From: Betaproteobacteria bacterium Ga0077526
Lineage (GTDB): Bacteria; Pseudomonadota; Gammaproteobacteria; Burkholderiales; Ga0077523
DNA: 64,000 nt
Direction: 5' to 3'
NCBI GenBank assembly: GCA_001464765.1
Contig: LNDV01000028.1
Span: 62,001 to 126,000 of the forward strand
Made by a program: the position numbers and the translations under genes. Positions 39,288 through 47,157 of this stretch are shown in pieces (positions within the stretch are counted from its first letter, which is position 1; each line of letters starts with the position of its first letter). The notes beneath the pieces are model-generated. The model did not search any database. It saw only the letters and a list, made by a program, of their open reading frames with translations, and was not told the DNA's origin.

Positions 39288-40130
39288 ATGAATGCGACGA
39301 AAGATCCTGCAGACGAGGCCTCCGGGCCGACGCTGCGCTTTCGCAGCATCTGGATCTCCGATGTCCACCTCGGAACGCCCGGATGCCAGGCTAGCCATCT
39401 CCTCGAGTTCCTCCGGTACACGGAGTCGACGTACCTCTACCTGGTGGGCGACATCATCGACGGGTGGCAGCTTCGCCGCCGGTGGTACTGGCCCCAGTCC
39501 CACAACGATGTCGTGCAGAAGATCCTGCGCAAGGCGCGCAAGGGCACGCGCGTGTTGTATGTGGCAGGCAATCACGACGAAGTGATGCGGCACTTTCTCG
39601 GCCTCGCGTTCGGCGGCATCGACGTGTGCGACGAAGCGGAGCACGTCACCGCTGACGGACGTCGGATGCTGGTGCTGCACGGCGACCTCTTCGATGCGGT
39701 CGTGCAGCGGGCACGCTGGCTGGCGTTCGTGGGTGACCAACTCTACATGTTCACCCTCAAGCTCAATCACTGGCTGAACAGCGCGCGGGCGAAGCTGGGA
39801 ATGCCCTACTGGTCGCTGTCGCAGTTCCTCAAGCACAAGGTCAAGAACGCGGTGAGCTACATCTCCGACTTCGAGACTGCACTCGCCCAGGAGGCCAGGC
39901 GCCGCGAGTTCGCGGGCGTGGTGTGCGGGCACATCCACAAGGCCGAGATCCGGGATATCGAGGGCGTCCTCTACTGCAACGACGGCGACTGGGTCGAGAG
40001 TCTCACCGCGCTGGTCGAACTGGAGAGCGGCGAACTGCGCCTCGTCGACTGGAAGGCCATCGACGCGGTCCGACAGGGAAGGACCGAACACTTCGGAGGA
40101 ATGCCGCTTGCGAGTCCTGCTGGCCACTGA
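39288..40130 (+). CDS. UDP-2,3-diacylglucosamine diphosphatase-like metallophosphatase
   Basis: This 280-residue protein is a calcineurin-like metallophosphatase of the LpxH-related family. Metal-binding motifs in order are SDVHLG (Asp25, His27), GDIID (Asp55), GNHD (Asn95, His96), LHGDLFD and CGHIH. LpxH cleaves UDP-2,3-diacylglucosamine to lipid X in lipid A synthesis. Members of this longer subgroup are often annotated this way but may act on other phosphorylated lipids. The C-terminus overlaps the next gene by 23 bp. The neighbouring glycosyltransferase and diacylglycerol kinase point to envelope lipid metabolism. Confidence 0.82.
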   Translation: MNATKDPADEASGPTLRFRSIWISDVHLGTPGCQASHLLEFLRYTESTYLYLVGDIIDGWQLRRRWYWPQSHNDVVQKILRKARKGTRVLYVAGNHDEVMRHFLGLAFGGIDVCDEAEHVTADGRRMLVLHGDLFDAVVQRARWLAFVGDQLYMFTLKLNHWLNSARAKLGMPYWSLSQFLKHKVKNAVSYISDFETALAQEARRREFAGVVCGHIHKAEIRDIEGVLYCNDGDWVESLTALVELESGELRLVDWKAIDAVRQGRTEHFGGMPLASPAGH

Positions 40131-41136
40131 CGCCTGGGCGCCCCAGGTGAACGGCGTCGTCAACACCCTGCGCAACACCGTGACCTGGCTGCGGCGCTTC
40201 GGCCACGAGGTGGAGGTGGTGACCTCCGAGGGCCTGCGCTCGGTGCCGCTGCCGTCGTATCCCGAGATCCGTCTCGCCGTGGCGCCCGGACGCGCGGTGC
40301 GCGATCGCATCGAGGCCTTCCGTCCCGATGCTATCCACATTTCCACCGAGGGGCCCATCGGGCTCGCGGCACGGCGCTACTGCGTGGCCCGCGGGCTGGC
40401 ATTCACGACGGCCTATCACACGCGATTCCCCGAGTACGTTGCTGCACGTACGCACCTGCCCACGAGCTGGCTGTATCCCGCCGTGAAGTGGTTTCATCGG
40501 CCCTCGTCCGCGATCATGGTGGCGACGCCCTTTCTGCGGCTGGAGCTCGAGCGGCGGGGATTCGGGAACCTTCGCGACTGGTCCCGTGGCGTCGACACGG
40601 AGCTGTTCCGGCCCGTGGACGATCGTTCGCACGAATGGCGCTCGCCGGTCTTTCTCTACGTCGGCCGTGTTGCCATCGAGAAGAACATCGAAGCTTTCCT
40701 GAGTCTGGATCTGCCGGGGACGAAGGTCGTCGTCGGTGACGGGCCCGCGCGGGAAGGGCTCATGCGCCGGTTTCCGTCGGCAGTGTTCGCCGGCATGAAG
40801 CACGGTGAGGAACTGGTGTCGTTCTACCAGCGCGCGGACGTCTTCGTGTTCCCGAGCCGCACCGACACGTTCGGCCTCGTGATGACGGAGGCCATGGCCT
40901 GCGGGACGCCCGTGGCGGCGTATCCCGTGAGCGGACCCATCGACGTGATCGATGATCCCGATGCCGGGGTCCTCGATGACGACCTTCGCGCGGCGTGCCT
41001 GCGCGCGCTGTCGCTCGACCGGCATCGCGTCCGTCGCGTGGCGATGCGCTATTCCTGGGCCGAGTGCACCCGCCAGTTCGCCGCGAATCTCGTCTCCGTT
41101 CTCGGCGCGGACTCAAGGGCGCCGGTCCATGGATGA
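40108..41136 (+). CDS. Glycosyltransferase family 4-like protein
   Basis: This 342-residue protein is a GT-B fold glycosyltransferase. The N-terminal domain has LLATDAWAPQVNGVVNTLRN, the acceptor-side signature of GT4 enzymes such as GDP-mannose-dependent alpha-mannosyltransferases. The C-terminal donor domain has FLYVGRVAIEKNIEAFL, VVVGDGPAREGL and the E-x7-E motif within RTDTFGLVMTEAMACGTPV. It probably transfers a sugar to a membrane lipid or polysaccharide on the cytoplasmic face. TTG at 40108 is the start: GGAGGA lies seven bases before it and no ATG fits the frame. Its end overlaps dgkA by 8 bp. Confidence 0.87.
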   Translation: MRVLLATDAWAPQVNGVVNTLRNTVTWLRRFGHEVEVVTSEGLRSVPLPSYPEIRLAVAPGRAVRDRIEAFRPDAIHISTEGPIGLAARRYCVARGLAFTTAYHTRFPEYVAARTHLPTSWLYPAVKWFHRPSSAIMVATPFLRLELERRGFGNLRDWSRGVDTELFRPVDDRSHEWRSPVFLYVGRVAIEKNIEAFLSLDLPGTKVVVGDGPAREGLMRRFPSAVFAGMKHGEELVSFYQRADVFVFPSRTDTFGLVMTEAMACGTPVAAYPVSGPIDVIDDPDAGVLDDDLRAACLRALSLDRHRVRRVAMRYSWAECTRQFAANLVSVLGADSRAPVHG

Positions 41137-41542
41137 CCCGCGAGCGAGGCCCGCGGTGGAGAGTCCGTACAAGGGACGCACTGGCATCAGTCGCATCGTG
41201 CATGCATTCTTCAATTCCCTGGCGGGTCTGGCGGATGCATGGAAGCACGAAAGCGCCTTTCGCCAGGAAGTGGCGCTGGCCGCGGTTCTGCTGCCGGTCG
41301 CGGCCTGGGTGGACGTGCCCACGGCCGAGCGCTGCCTTCTGTTCGCCACCGTGTTGCTCGTGATCGTCGTGGAACTGCTCAACTCCGGCGTGGAAGCGGC
41401 CATCGACCGCATCGGCTTCGACCGTCATGACCTGTCCAGGAGAGCCAAGGATTTCGGCAGTGCAGCAGTGCTGGTGGCCTTGTTGATGCTTGCTCTGGTG
41501 TGGGGCGCGATTGTGGGTCCGAAGCTCGGACCACTGTTGTAA
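41129..41542 (+). CDS. dgkA: Diacylglycerol kinase
   Basis: This 137-residue protein is a small prokaryotic diacylglycerol kinase, an integral membrane enzyme that phosphorylates diacylglycerol to phosphatidic acid. Key motifs are ESAFRQE near residue 45, ELLNSGVEAAIDRI with the catalytic-site Glu, and RAKDFGSAAV in the last third. Three membrane helices can be seen. It is slightly longer than the E. coli enzyme because of an N-terminal extension of about 15 residues. It overlaps the glycosyltransferase gene, so the three genes from 39288 form one operon. Confidence 0.92.
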   Translation: MDDPRARPAVESPYKGRTGISRIVHAFFNSLAGLADAWKHESAFRQEVALAAVLLPVAAWVDVPTAERCLLFATVLLVIVVELLNSGVEAAIDRIGFDRHDLSRRAKDFGSAAVLVALLMLALVWGAIVGPKLGPLL

Positions 41543-41677
41543 AGGCGCCACTGTCGCTACCGACACACATTGCCGGGTGCGGCGAGTGCAGGTACATTTT
41601 TCTCGAGAAACCCAGCCGCCGACAGAGCGGTCTCGAAAGGGCGCGCAGCCGGGGGCGCGCCGAATGGGAGAGTAGAT

Positions 41678-41767
41678 ATGCGGAACGTCCACGACACCTT
41701 CAGCGCCGGCGAGATTCTGGTTCTCGTTGTCGGCATCGTCACCATTCTGCTGAGCATCGCGCACTAG
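41678..41767 (+). CDS. 29-residue single-span membrane peptide
   Basis: The frame MRNVHDTFSAGEILVLVVGI then VTILLSIAH encodes a polar N-terminus and one membrane helix of about 18 residues. A GGGAGAG ribosome binding site lies upstream of the ATG, and a strong hairpin follows 14 bp after the stop. It could be a small membrane regulator or a leader. I know no named family. The same frame is open upstream to 41570 but that part looks non-coding. Confidence 0.5.
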   Translation: MRNVHDTFSAGEILVLVVGIVTILLSIAH

Positions 41768-41780
41768 CAATACCTCAGGC

Positions 41781-41813
41781 GGGTGCGGCCGGTTGACCAT
41801 TCCGGCCGTACCC
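41781..41813 (+). terminator. Terminator hairpin after the membrane peptide gene
   Basis: GGGTGCGGCCGG (41781-41792) pairs with CCGGCCGTACCC (41802-41813) with one G-U pair, giving a 12-bp stem and a 9-base loop. No T-run follows. It closes the 39288-41767 gene group. Confidence 0.65.
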
Positions 41814-41861
41814 GACCTGGCGGAGTCCCGGGCCGGGTCCGCCTCGCTGCCGTAACCGTTC

Positions 41862-41990
41862 GTAACATCCAGTCTTCCCCATCCTGCGTAATCGCCGGGT
41901 CAGCCCTCGGTCTCCCGGCGAGCCTCGTCTTTTCGCGCAACGCCGCTGACCGCAGGGTTCCACGGAAGTCCCGGCCTTTGCCGGGACGGA
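41862..41990. repeat. Possible REP-like non-coding element
   Basis: This stretch between the terminator and the HupE gene contains CATCCTGCGTAATCGCCGGG and ends with a 7-bp hairpin GTCCCGG-CCTTTG-CCGGGAC at 41968-41987. Its style resembles short dispersed repeats that are common in betaproteobacterial intergenic DNA. Only one copy is in the window, so repeat status cannot be shown here. Confidence 0.3.
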
Positions 41991-42011
41991 GTGTCGGAAG
42001 AGGTGGCACGC

Positions 42012-43130
42012 TTGAAGCTCTGGGTGGTTGTCCTGCTGTGGTTCTTCGCCAGTTCTGCTGCGGCGCACAAGCCGAGCGACAGCTATCTTTCGCTGGCGAC
42101 GGATGCGCCCCGGGTCACCGGGCAGTGGGACATCGCGCTGCGCGATCTCGACTTTGCCCTTGGCCTCGACGTCGACGGCGACGGGCGCCTCACGTGGGGC
42201 GAGGTGCGCTCGCGGCACCAGGAAATCGCGGCGTATGCGCTGGCACGTCTGCACCTCCAGGCGGACGGTCGCGAATGCACCACACGCCCGACCGGCCATC
42301 TCGTCGATGAGCACAGCGACGGCGGTTACGCTGTACTGCGCTTCGACACCGACTGCGCGGGCGGACCGGCGCGGCTCGACGTCGCGTACTCCCTGTTCTT
42401 CGATCTCGACGCCCAGCACAAGGGTCTCTTGAGCGTTCGTGGCGGGGAGGGCACTCGCGCTTATGCGCTGAGTGCCGACAGTCGGGAGATCCGCGCGGAA
42501 CTGCGCGAGTCGTCGTGGGCGGAGGCTCTATCCGGTCACGTGCGCGAAGGCATCTGGCATATCTGGATCGGCTTCGACCACATCCTCTTTCTGCTGTCGC
42601 TGCTGCTGCCGGCGGTGCTCGCCCGCCGCGACGATCGCTGGGAGCCCGCTGAAACCTTCCGGGCCGCGCTGCTCGATGTCGTGAAGGTCGTCACGGCATT
42701 CACCGTCGCGCACTCCGTGACGCTCTCCGCGGCGGCACTGGGTGCCGTCGAACTGCCGACTCGGTGGGTGGAGTCCGCCATCGCAGCGTCGGTGGTGGTG
42801 GCGGCACTCAACAATGTATGGCCAGTGCTGCCGCTTCGGCGCTGGACGATGGCTTTCGGGTTCGGGCTGATCCACGGCTTCGGTTTCGCAGCCGTCCTCG
42901 CCGATCTCGGGCTGCCGCGCGAGGCGCTGGCACTGTCCCTGGTGGGCTTCAACGTCGGTGTCGAGGCCGGCCAGCTCGCGATCGTTGCGGTATTCCTGCC
43001 GCTCGCGTGGGTCCTCCGGCGCCGATGGGTCTACCGCCGGCTTATCTTCGCGGCGGGCTCGCTCGCTGTGGCCGCGCTCGCGGCGACGTGGTTCGTGGAG
43101 CGCGCCTTCGACCTGAGGCTCATCGGATGA
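42012..43130 (+). CDS. HupE/UreJ family membrane protein with EF-hand-like loop
   Basis: This 372-residue protein has a signal peptide (LKLWVVVLLWFFASSAAA) and a soluble domain of about 170 residues containing the calcium-loop-like DVDGDGRLTWGEV. The C-terminal HupE/UreJ-2 membrane domain follows, starting at REGIWHIWIGFDHILFLLSL, with FTVAHSVTLS and FGLIHGFGFA as the conserved histidine helices. HupE/UreJ proteins are linked to metal, mainly nickel, transport. The TTG at 42012 has GGAAGAGG eight bases upstream; GTG codons at 41991 and 42003 in the same frame are alternatives. Its stop overlaps the TPR gene (ATGA). Confidence 0.83.
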   Translation: MKLWVVVLLWFFASSAAAHKPSDSYLSLATDAPRVTGQWDIALRDLDFALGLDVDGDGRLTWGEVRSRHQEIAAYALARLHLQADGRECTTRPTGHLVDEHSDGGYAVLRFDTDCAGGPARLDVAYSLFFDLDAQHKGLLSVRGGEGTRAYALSADSREIRAELRESSWAEALSGHVREGIWHIWIGFDHILFLLSLLLPAVLARRDDRWEPAETFRAALLDVVKVVTAFTVAHSVTLSAAALGAVELPTRWVESAIAASVVVAALNNVWPVLPLRRWTMAFGFGLIHGFGFAAVLADLGLPREALALSLVGFNVGVEAGQLAIVAVFLPLAWVLRRRWVYRRLIFAAGSLAVAALAATWFVERAFDLRLIG

Positions 43131-44347
43131 AAGCCCTGCGCAGATCTGTCACGGCCGCTCTCTGGGCATTGTTGTCGTACATGACTTTCGAGGGAAGCGC
43201 GTGGGCAGCCCCGCGCGTTCCCGATCGGGATGACGTGGTGGTTGCCACGCTGCCCGCGACCGTGCGCGAGGCGGGGGCGCCGGAACTGCGCGCGCTCAAG
43301 GCGGCCTTCGCGAAGAAGCCGGGCGACGTACTGCTTGCTGCCCGACTCGCCCGACACTACGTGGAACTCGGCCGCGTCAGCGGGGACCCGCGATTCGCGG
43401 GCTATGCGCAGGCCGTGCTGTCGCCCTGGTGGTCAAAGGCCGACGCTCCCGAAGACGTGCTGATCCTGCGGGCCGTGCTAGCGCAGCGCCTGCACCGATT
43501 CGATGCCGCGCTGATCGACCTCGGTCGTGTGCTGGAAAGCAATCCGCGCAGTGCACAGGCCCTGCTGACCCGCGCGACCGTCTATCAGGTCCAGGGGCGT
43601 TTCCCGGAAGCCGGTGCCGATTGCGACCGTCTCCACGGGCTCGTGCCGATGCCGTATGTCGCCGCGTGCGCCACCGCGGTGGCGGCAGCGACCGGACAAC
43701 TCCGGGCTGCGTATGACGCACTGCTTTCCGTGCGGCGCGATGTGTCCCCGACCGACACGGACACTGCTGCGTGGCTGGACGGTCTGCTCGCGGAGATGGC
43801 GGAGCGCGGCGGTCGCCTGCGCGAAGCCGAGCGGCACTATCGGAATGCGCTGGGGGCCGCGCCCGATGATCAGTACCTGCTGGCGGCGTTCTCCGACTTC
43901 CTCCTCGACCGGGATCGCCCGCGCGAGGTCCTCGCTCTGCTGCGTGAGCGGCGTGCGGCAGACCCGCTGCTGCTGCGCTACGCACTGGCTGCGACGAAGA
44001 CTGCGGATCCCGCCTCGGCCGATTCGGTCCGGCAGTTGCGGGATCGGTTCGAAGCCAGTCGTCGGCGCGGCGATCGCGTGCATCTGCGGGAGGAGGCGCG
44101 CTTCGTCCTGGCGCTCACCCGCGATCCGGTTCGCGCGTTGCCGCTCGCCCGCGAGAACTGGTCCGTGCAGAAGGAGCCTGCGGACGCGATCGTCCTGCTC
44201 GAAGCCGCGACGAGGGCGGGCGACGCGGATGCCATTGCGGAGGTGCGGCGTTTCGTGTCCGCCACGCGCCTCGAGGACGTCCGCCTCGCCGGGCTTCTCC
44301 GCGGTTCCGCCAATCCAGTTGGCGAAAGTCTGCGTAATCCGAAGTGA
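43127..44347 (+). CDS. Tetratricopeptide repeat exported protein
   Basis: This 406-residue protein has a signal peptide (ending GSAWAAP, about residue 28) and a helical body of TPR-like repeats. Clear units are ALIDLGRVLESNPRSAQALL, TRATVYQVQGRFPEAGADCD and AERHYRNALGAAPDDQYLLA. TPR domains are protein-interaction scaffolds. It begins within the stop of the HupE/UreJ gene and is followed, after a structured leader, by the DUF4331 gene. The HupE - TPR - DUF4331 grouping recurs in proteobacteria, so the three likely act together in the envelope. No enzymatic motif is seen. Confidence 0.8.
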   Translation: MKALRRSVTAALWALLSYMTFEGSAWAAPRVPDRDDVVVATLPATVREAGAPELRALKAAFAKKPGDVLLAARLARHYVELGRVSGDPRFAGYAQAVLSPWWSKADAPEDVLILRAVLAQRLHRFDAALIDLGRVLESNPRSAQALLTRATVYQVQGRFPEAGADCDRLHGLVPMPYVAACATAVAAATGQLRAAYDALLSVRRDVSPTDTDTAAWLDGLLAEMAERGGRLREAERHYRNALGAAPDDQYLLAAFSDFLLDRDRPREVLALLRERRAADPLLLRYALAATKTADPASADSVRQLRDRFEASRRRGDRVHLREEARFVLALTRDPVRALPLARENWSVQKEPADAIVLLEAATRAGDADAIAEVRRFVSATRLEDVRLAGLLRGSANPVGESLRNPK

Positions 44348-44408
44348 ACCGTCCGTTCAGGACGGTCCGCACAACCCGCGCGATCGCGCCGGTTGTGCGG
44401 ACCGTCCT
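44348..44408 (+). promoter_or_regulatory. Palindrome with competing hairpin in the DUF4331 leader
   Basis: AGGACGGTCCGCACAACC (44359-44376) is the exact complement of 44391-44408, and the 12 bases between 44378 and 44389 are themselves palindromic, so 50 bp form one inverted repeat with a single mismatched pair. Directly after the TPR stop, ACCGTCC (44348-44354) can also pair with GGACGGT (44360-44366) around a 5-base loop. The two structures share GGACGGT and exclude each other. This could be a terminator, an attenuator or an mRNA-stabilising element. Confidence 0.7.
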
Positions 44409-44431
44409 CGAGCGTGCGGCGAACTGTCGCG

Positions 44432-44451
44432 GTCGATGCCGCGGCATCGAC
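44432..44451. promoter_or_regulatory. Perfect 20-bp palindrome before the DUF4331 gene
   Basis: GTCGATGCCGCGGCATCGAC is a perfect palindrome without spacer. It ends 9 bp before the AGGAG ribosome binding site at 44461 and 22 bp before the ATG at 44474. It has the form of an operator for a dimeric repressor, or could fold to hide the translation start region. Confidence 0.6.
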
Positions 44452-44473
44452 GACCACAACAGGAGACGCAACG

Positions 44474-45991
44474 ATGAACCTCGCCAGGCAACTGCTGGCC
44501 ACGGCCTGCATGACGATCGGGCTCGCGCAGGCCCTTCCCGCGAACGCCGCCAGCCACCGCGAAGCCCCGCTGATCGCCAACGACCCGACCGCCGACATCA
44601 CCGACGTGTACTTCTTCCGGAGCTGGCAGAACCCCGCCAACGTCGTGATGATCATGAATGTCGTGCCCGGACAGGAGCCGAGCTCCGGCCCCAACTACTT
44701 CTCGTTCGGCGATGATGTCCTCTACAGCTTCCGGCTCGACACCAACGGTGACGGGCGCGCGGACGACATCGTGTACGAAGTGCGCTTCTCCACGCAGGTG
44801 CGCGGCGGGCTGACGGGTCTCAAGCTGCCGGTGGCGTTCGCCGCGGTGCCCCCCATCACCGCGCTCGACGGCGACGGGTCCGACGGCCTGATCATGAGGC
44901 AGAGCTACACGGTGACCGAGGTCCGTGGTGGCGTGCGGCGCAATCTCGGCAGCACGCCGATGTTTGCCGTGCCCTCCAACATGGGGCCGCGCACCATGCC
45001 CAGCTACGAGGCGCTCGCCGCCAAGGGCAACTTCACCCTCGCGAACGGCGGCAAGGTCTTCGCCGGTCAGCGCGACGAGACCTTCTACATCGATCTCGGC
45101 GGTACCTTCGACACCGTCAATCTGCGCCGCACGCCGCCTGTGCTCTCCGCCGCAGAGGACGGCAACGATGCCGCGAACCCCTTCGGCACGGATCACTTCT
45201 CGGGCTTCAACGTGAACACGATCGCCATCGAGGTGCCGATTTCGCAGATCACGAGCGATCCGAATGCGGTCATCGGCATGTACGCCTCGACCAGCCGGCA
45301 GAAGTTCAAGGTGTACAACGGTGTCACACGGCCGACGGACAGCGGTCCGTGGGTGCAGGTGTCCCGGCTCGCGAATCCGCTCGTGAACGAGGTGATCATC
45401 GGAACGGCGTCGAAGGATCTCTGGAACGCAACGGCGCCGAGCCAGGAGGCCCAGTTCCTCGACTTCTACCGTAACTCCCGCCTCGGTGTCGTGCTCAACC
45501 TCGTGTACGGACTCGGCGGCACGGCGCTGGAGATTCCCACCGCCAATCGCGCGGACCTCGTCAACGTGCTGCTCAAGTATTCGACGCAGCCGCAGACCGG
45601 CCAGTGCGACGCGACGAGCCCCTGCTCCGAACTGCTGCGGCTGAACCTCGGGGTCGCCCCGGTCGCGCCGGCGAACCAGAAGCGCCTCACCGTGCTCGCG
45701 GGAGACAACGCAGGCTGGCCGAACGGTCGCCGTCCCAACGACGACGTCACCGATGTCGCGCTGCGCGTGGTGGCCGGCAAGCTGATCGGTGCTGCCTCTG
45801 GCAATCTTGCGCTCGGCGATGGTGTGAACTTCAATCAGGCGGCCCCGGGATCCAACACGACGGCCAACGGCATCTACATCCCGTTCCCGTACCTTCCCAC
45901 GCCGCACGCGGGCCGTGATCGCCGGCACATCGACTGCAACGAAGGCAGCGTGGCTTCGCCGTCCACCCCCGCGGGCAATCCCTGCAACTAG
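44474..45991 (+). CDS. DUF4331 domain-containing exported protein
   Basis: This 505-residue protein has a signal peptide (MNLARQLLATACMTIGLAQA to AANA) and then the DUF4331 start SHREAPLIANDPTADITDVY. Further family features are GDDVLYSFRLDTNGDGRADD, VFAGQRDETFYIDLGGTFD and the late FPYLPTPHAGRDRRH. Several Asp/Asn-rich turns, such as DTNGDGRADD, look able to bind calcium. Four cysteines occur near the C-terminus. The family has no proven function. AGGAG lies upstream of the ATG at good spacing. It follows HupE and TPR genes and precedes a PEP-CTERM gene by 15 bp. Confidence 0.87.
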   Translation: MNLARQLLATACMTIGLAQALPANAASHREAPLIANDPTADITDVYFFRSWQNPANVVMIMNVVPGQEPSSGPNYFSFGDDVLYSFRLDTNGDGRADDIVYEVRFSTQVRGGLTGLKLPVAFAAVPPITALDGDGSDGLIMRQSYTVTEVRGGVRRNLGSTPMFAVPSNMGPRTMPSYEALAAKGNFTLANGGKVFAGQRDETFYIDLGGTFDTVNLRRTPPVLSAAEDGNDAANPFGTDHFSGFNVNTIAIEVPISQITSDPNAVIGMYASTSRQKFKVYNGVTRPTDSGPWVQVSRLANPLVNEVIIGTASKDLWNATAPSQEAQFLDFYRNSRLGVVLNLVYGLGGTALEIPTANRADLVNVLLKYSTQPQTGQCDATSPCSELLRLNLGVAPVAPANQKRLTVLAGDNAGWPNGRRPNDDVTDVALRVVAGKLIGAASGNLALGDGVNFNQAAPGSNTTANGIYIPFPYLPTPHAGRDRRHIDCNEGSVASPSTPAGNPCN

Positions 45992-46006
45992 CCCGGAGCC
46001 ATCACC

Positions 46007-46771
46007 ATGAAGACCATTCGTACATGGCTCTGCGCCAGCGCCCTCGCGCTGGCGGTGGGCGGGGCTCAGGCAGCGCCGGTGTCCTTCGGGACGGTCAACT
46101 ACGTCACCAGCACGCTCACCATCGCCGGCAGCGACATCCAGTCCGACGACGACGATTCCGGCGCGAGCGCGCTGCCCTTCGCTTCGACGTCGTCCTCGGC
46201 AGACGCCGATGCGTCGGCAAACGCGACGGCCGGCGCTTCGTCCGGGTCGGTTTCCGCTCAGGCAGGCGCCACGGGCGGCACCGGGCTCGATGCGTCGGCG
46301 ACGGCCTCCTCGAGCTTCACCGGTCTCTTCACGGGGCCGGGCGGTCTGCTTCGTCTGATCGTCGATGTGGTGACGGGGGCGTCTGCGACCGGCGATTCGA
46401 GCGGAGACGGCCTCGTGCGGGTCACGCTGACCGCCGGTGCGGACACTCTCGTCGACGAGATCGTGCGTCAGACGATGCAGTACACCGCGCTCCTCAATCT
46501 TGGTGCAGGCACGCTGGGATCGTTGACCGTCGAGGCCATCGGGACGGCCGCGGCCCAGCCCCTCGACCCCGGGGTGCCGGGCGGCGGGGCGAACGTCTCG
46601 GGCGGATCCGCGCAGGCGAGCTTCGCGCTCAATCAGGTACCGGAACCCGGAACCTGGGCCCTGCTGATCGCATCCCTGCTCGTCATGTTCCTGTCATCGC
46701 CGCCTGTTTCCGGGTGGCACGGGTCTGTAGTGGCCCGTTCCTCGCGCAGGTCCGCCGCCCGCTGCGCGTAG
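46007..46771 (+). CDS. PEP-CTERM protein downstream of DUF4331
   Basis: This 254-residue protein has a signal peptide (MKTIRTWLCASALALAVGGA), a Ser/Ala/Asp-rich body with ASADADASANATAGASSGS-like low complexity, and a sorting motif VPEPGTWALLIASLLVMFL. It starts 15 bp after the DUF4331 stop and is surely co-transcribed with it. The end is unusual: the hydrophobic stretch is short and is followed by SSPPVSGWHG and a basic run, instead of arginines at once. The sorting tail may have been altered by a small frame change, or it may still work. A terminator hairpin follows. Confidence 0.8.
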   Translation: MKTIRTWLCASALALAVGGAQAAPVSFGTVNYVTSTLTIAGSDIQSDDDDSGASALPFASTSSSADADASANATAGASSGSVSAQAGATGGTGLDASATASSSFTGLFTGPGGLLRLIVDVVTGASATGDSSGDGLVRVTLTAGADTLVDEIVRQTMQYTALLNLGAGTLGSLTVEAIGTAAAQPLDPGVPGGGANVSGGSAQASFALNQVPEPGTWALLIASLLVMFLSSPPVSGWHGSVVARSSRRSAARCA

Positions 46772-46823
46772 ACCTGTTCCGACCGCGTAGGTCGTGCGGT
46801 CTGTCCCTAGGCAATTTCCACCC

Positions 46824-46851
46824 CCGGCATCGGGATAAACCCCGATGCCGG
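46824..46851 (+). terminator. Terminator hairpin after the DUF4331/PEP-CTERM operon
   Basis: CCGGCATCGGG (46824-46834) and CCCGATGCCGG (46841-46851) form a perfect 11-bp stem with the 6-base loop ATAAAC, 52 bp after the PEP-CTERM stop. No T-tract follows, as for the other hairpins in this window. Confidence 0.75.
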
Positions 46852-47157
46852 CTACCGCGGCGCCCCACTACGCTGCAAGCCTCCCGCAAAGCCGTCTGAC
46901 GCTATCGGACGGCCACTGGCGGGCACGCCTCATGCCGCCTGCAATGACGCACCTCGAAACCTCTCGGGTTCCGAGACTCGTGTCGCGATTGCGCGTGAAA
47001 TGCCAAGCGCATGGGGGTGGAGGGCAGGTATTTTTCCGCCGCAATCTTGCGTGTTCGAAGCGGCGACGGTTAACATCGACCAGTCTCGATCCGTCCGAGG
47101 CGCGCCATTCTTCGCGTCCGGAGTGCCATCGAGGTGTCCCAAAGGGGGGACTCGTCC
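46852..47157. other. Intergenic region upstream of the histidine kinase
   Basis: This stretch holds no gene that I can support. An AT-rich patch around 47028-47042 (GGTATTTTTCCGCCG) is the most likely promoter zone, but I could not define a -35/-10 pair. The last bases contain the strong AAAGGGGGG ribosome binding site of the kinase gene. Confidence 0.4.
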
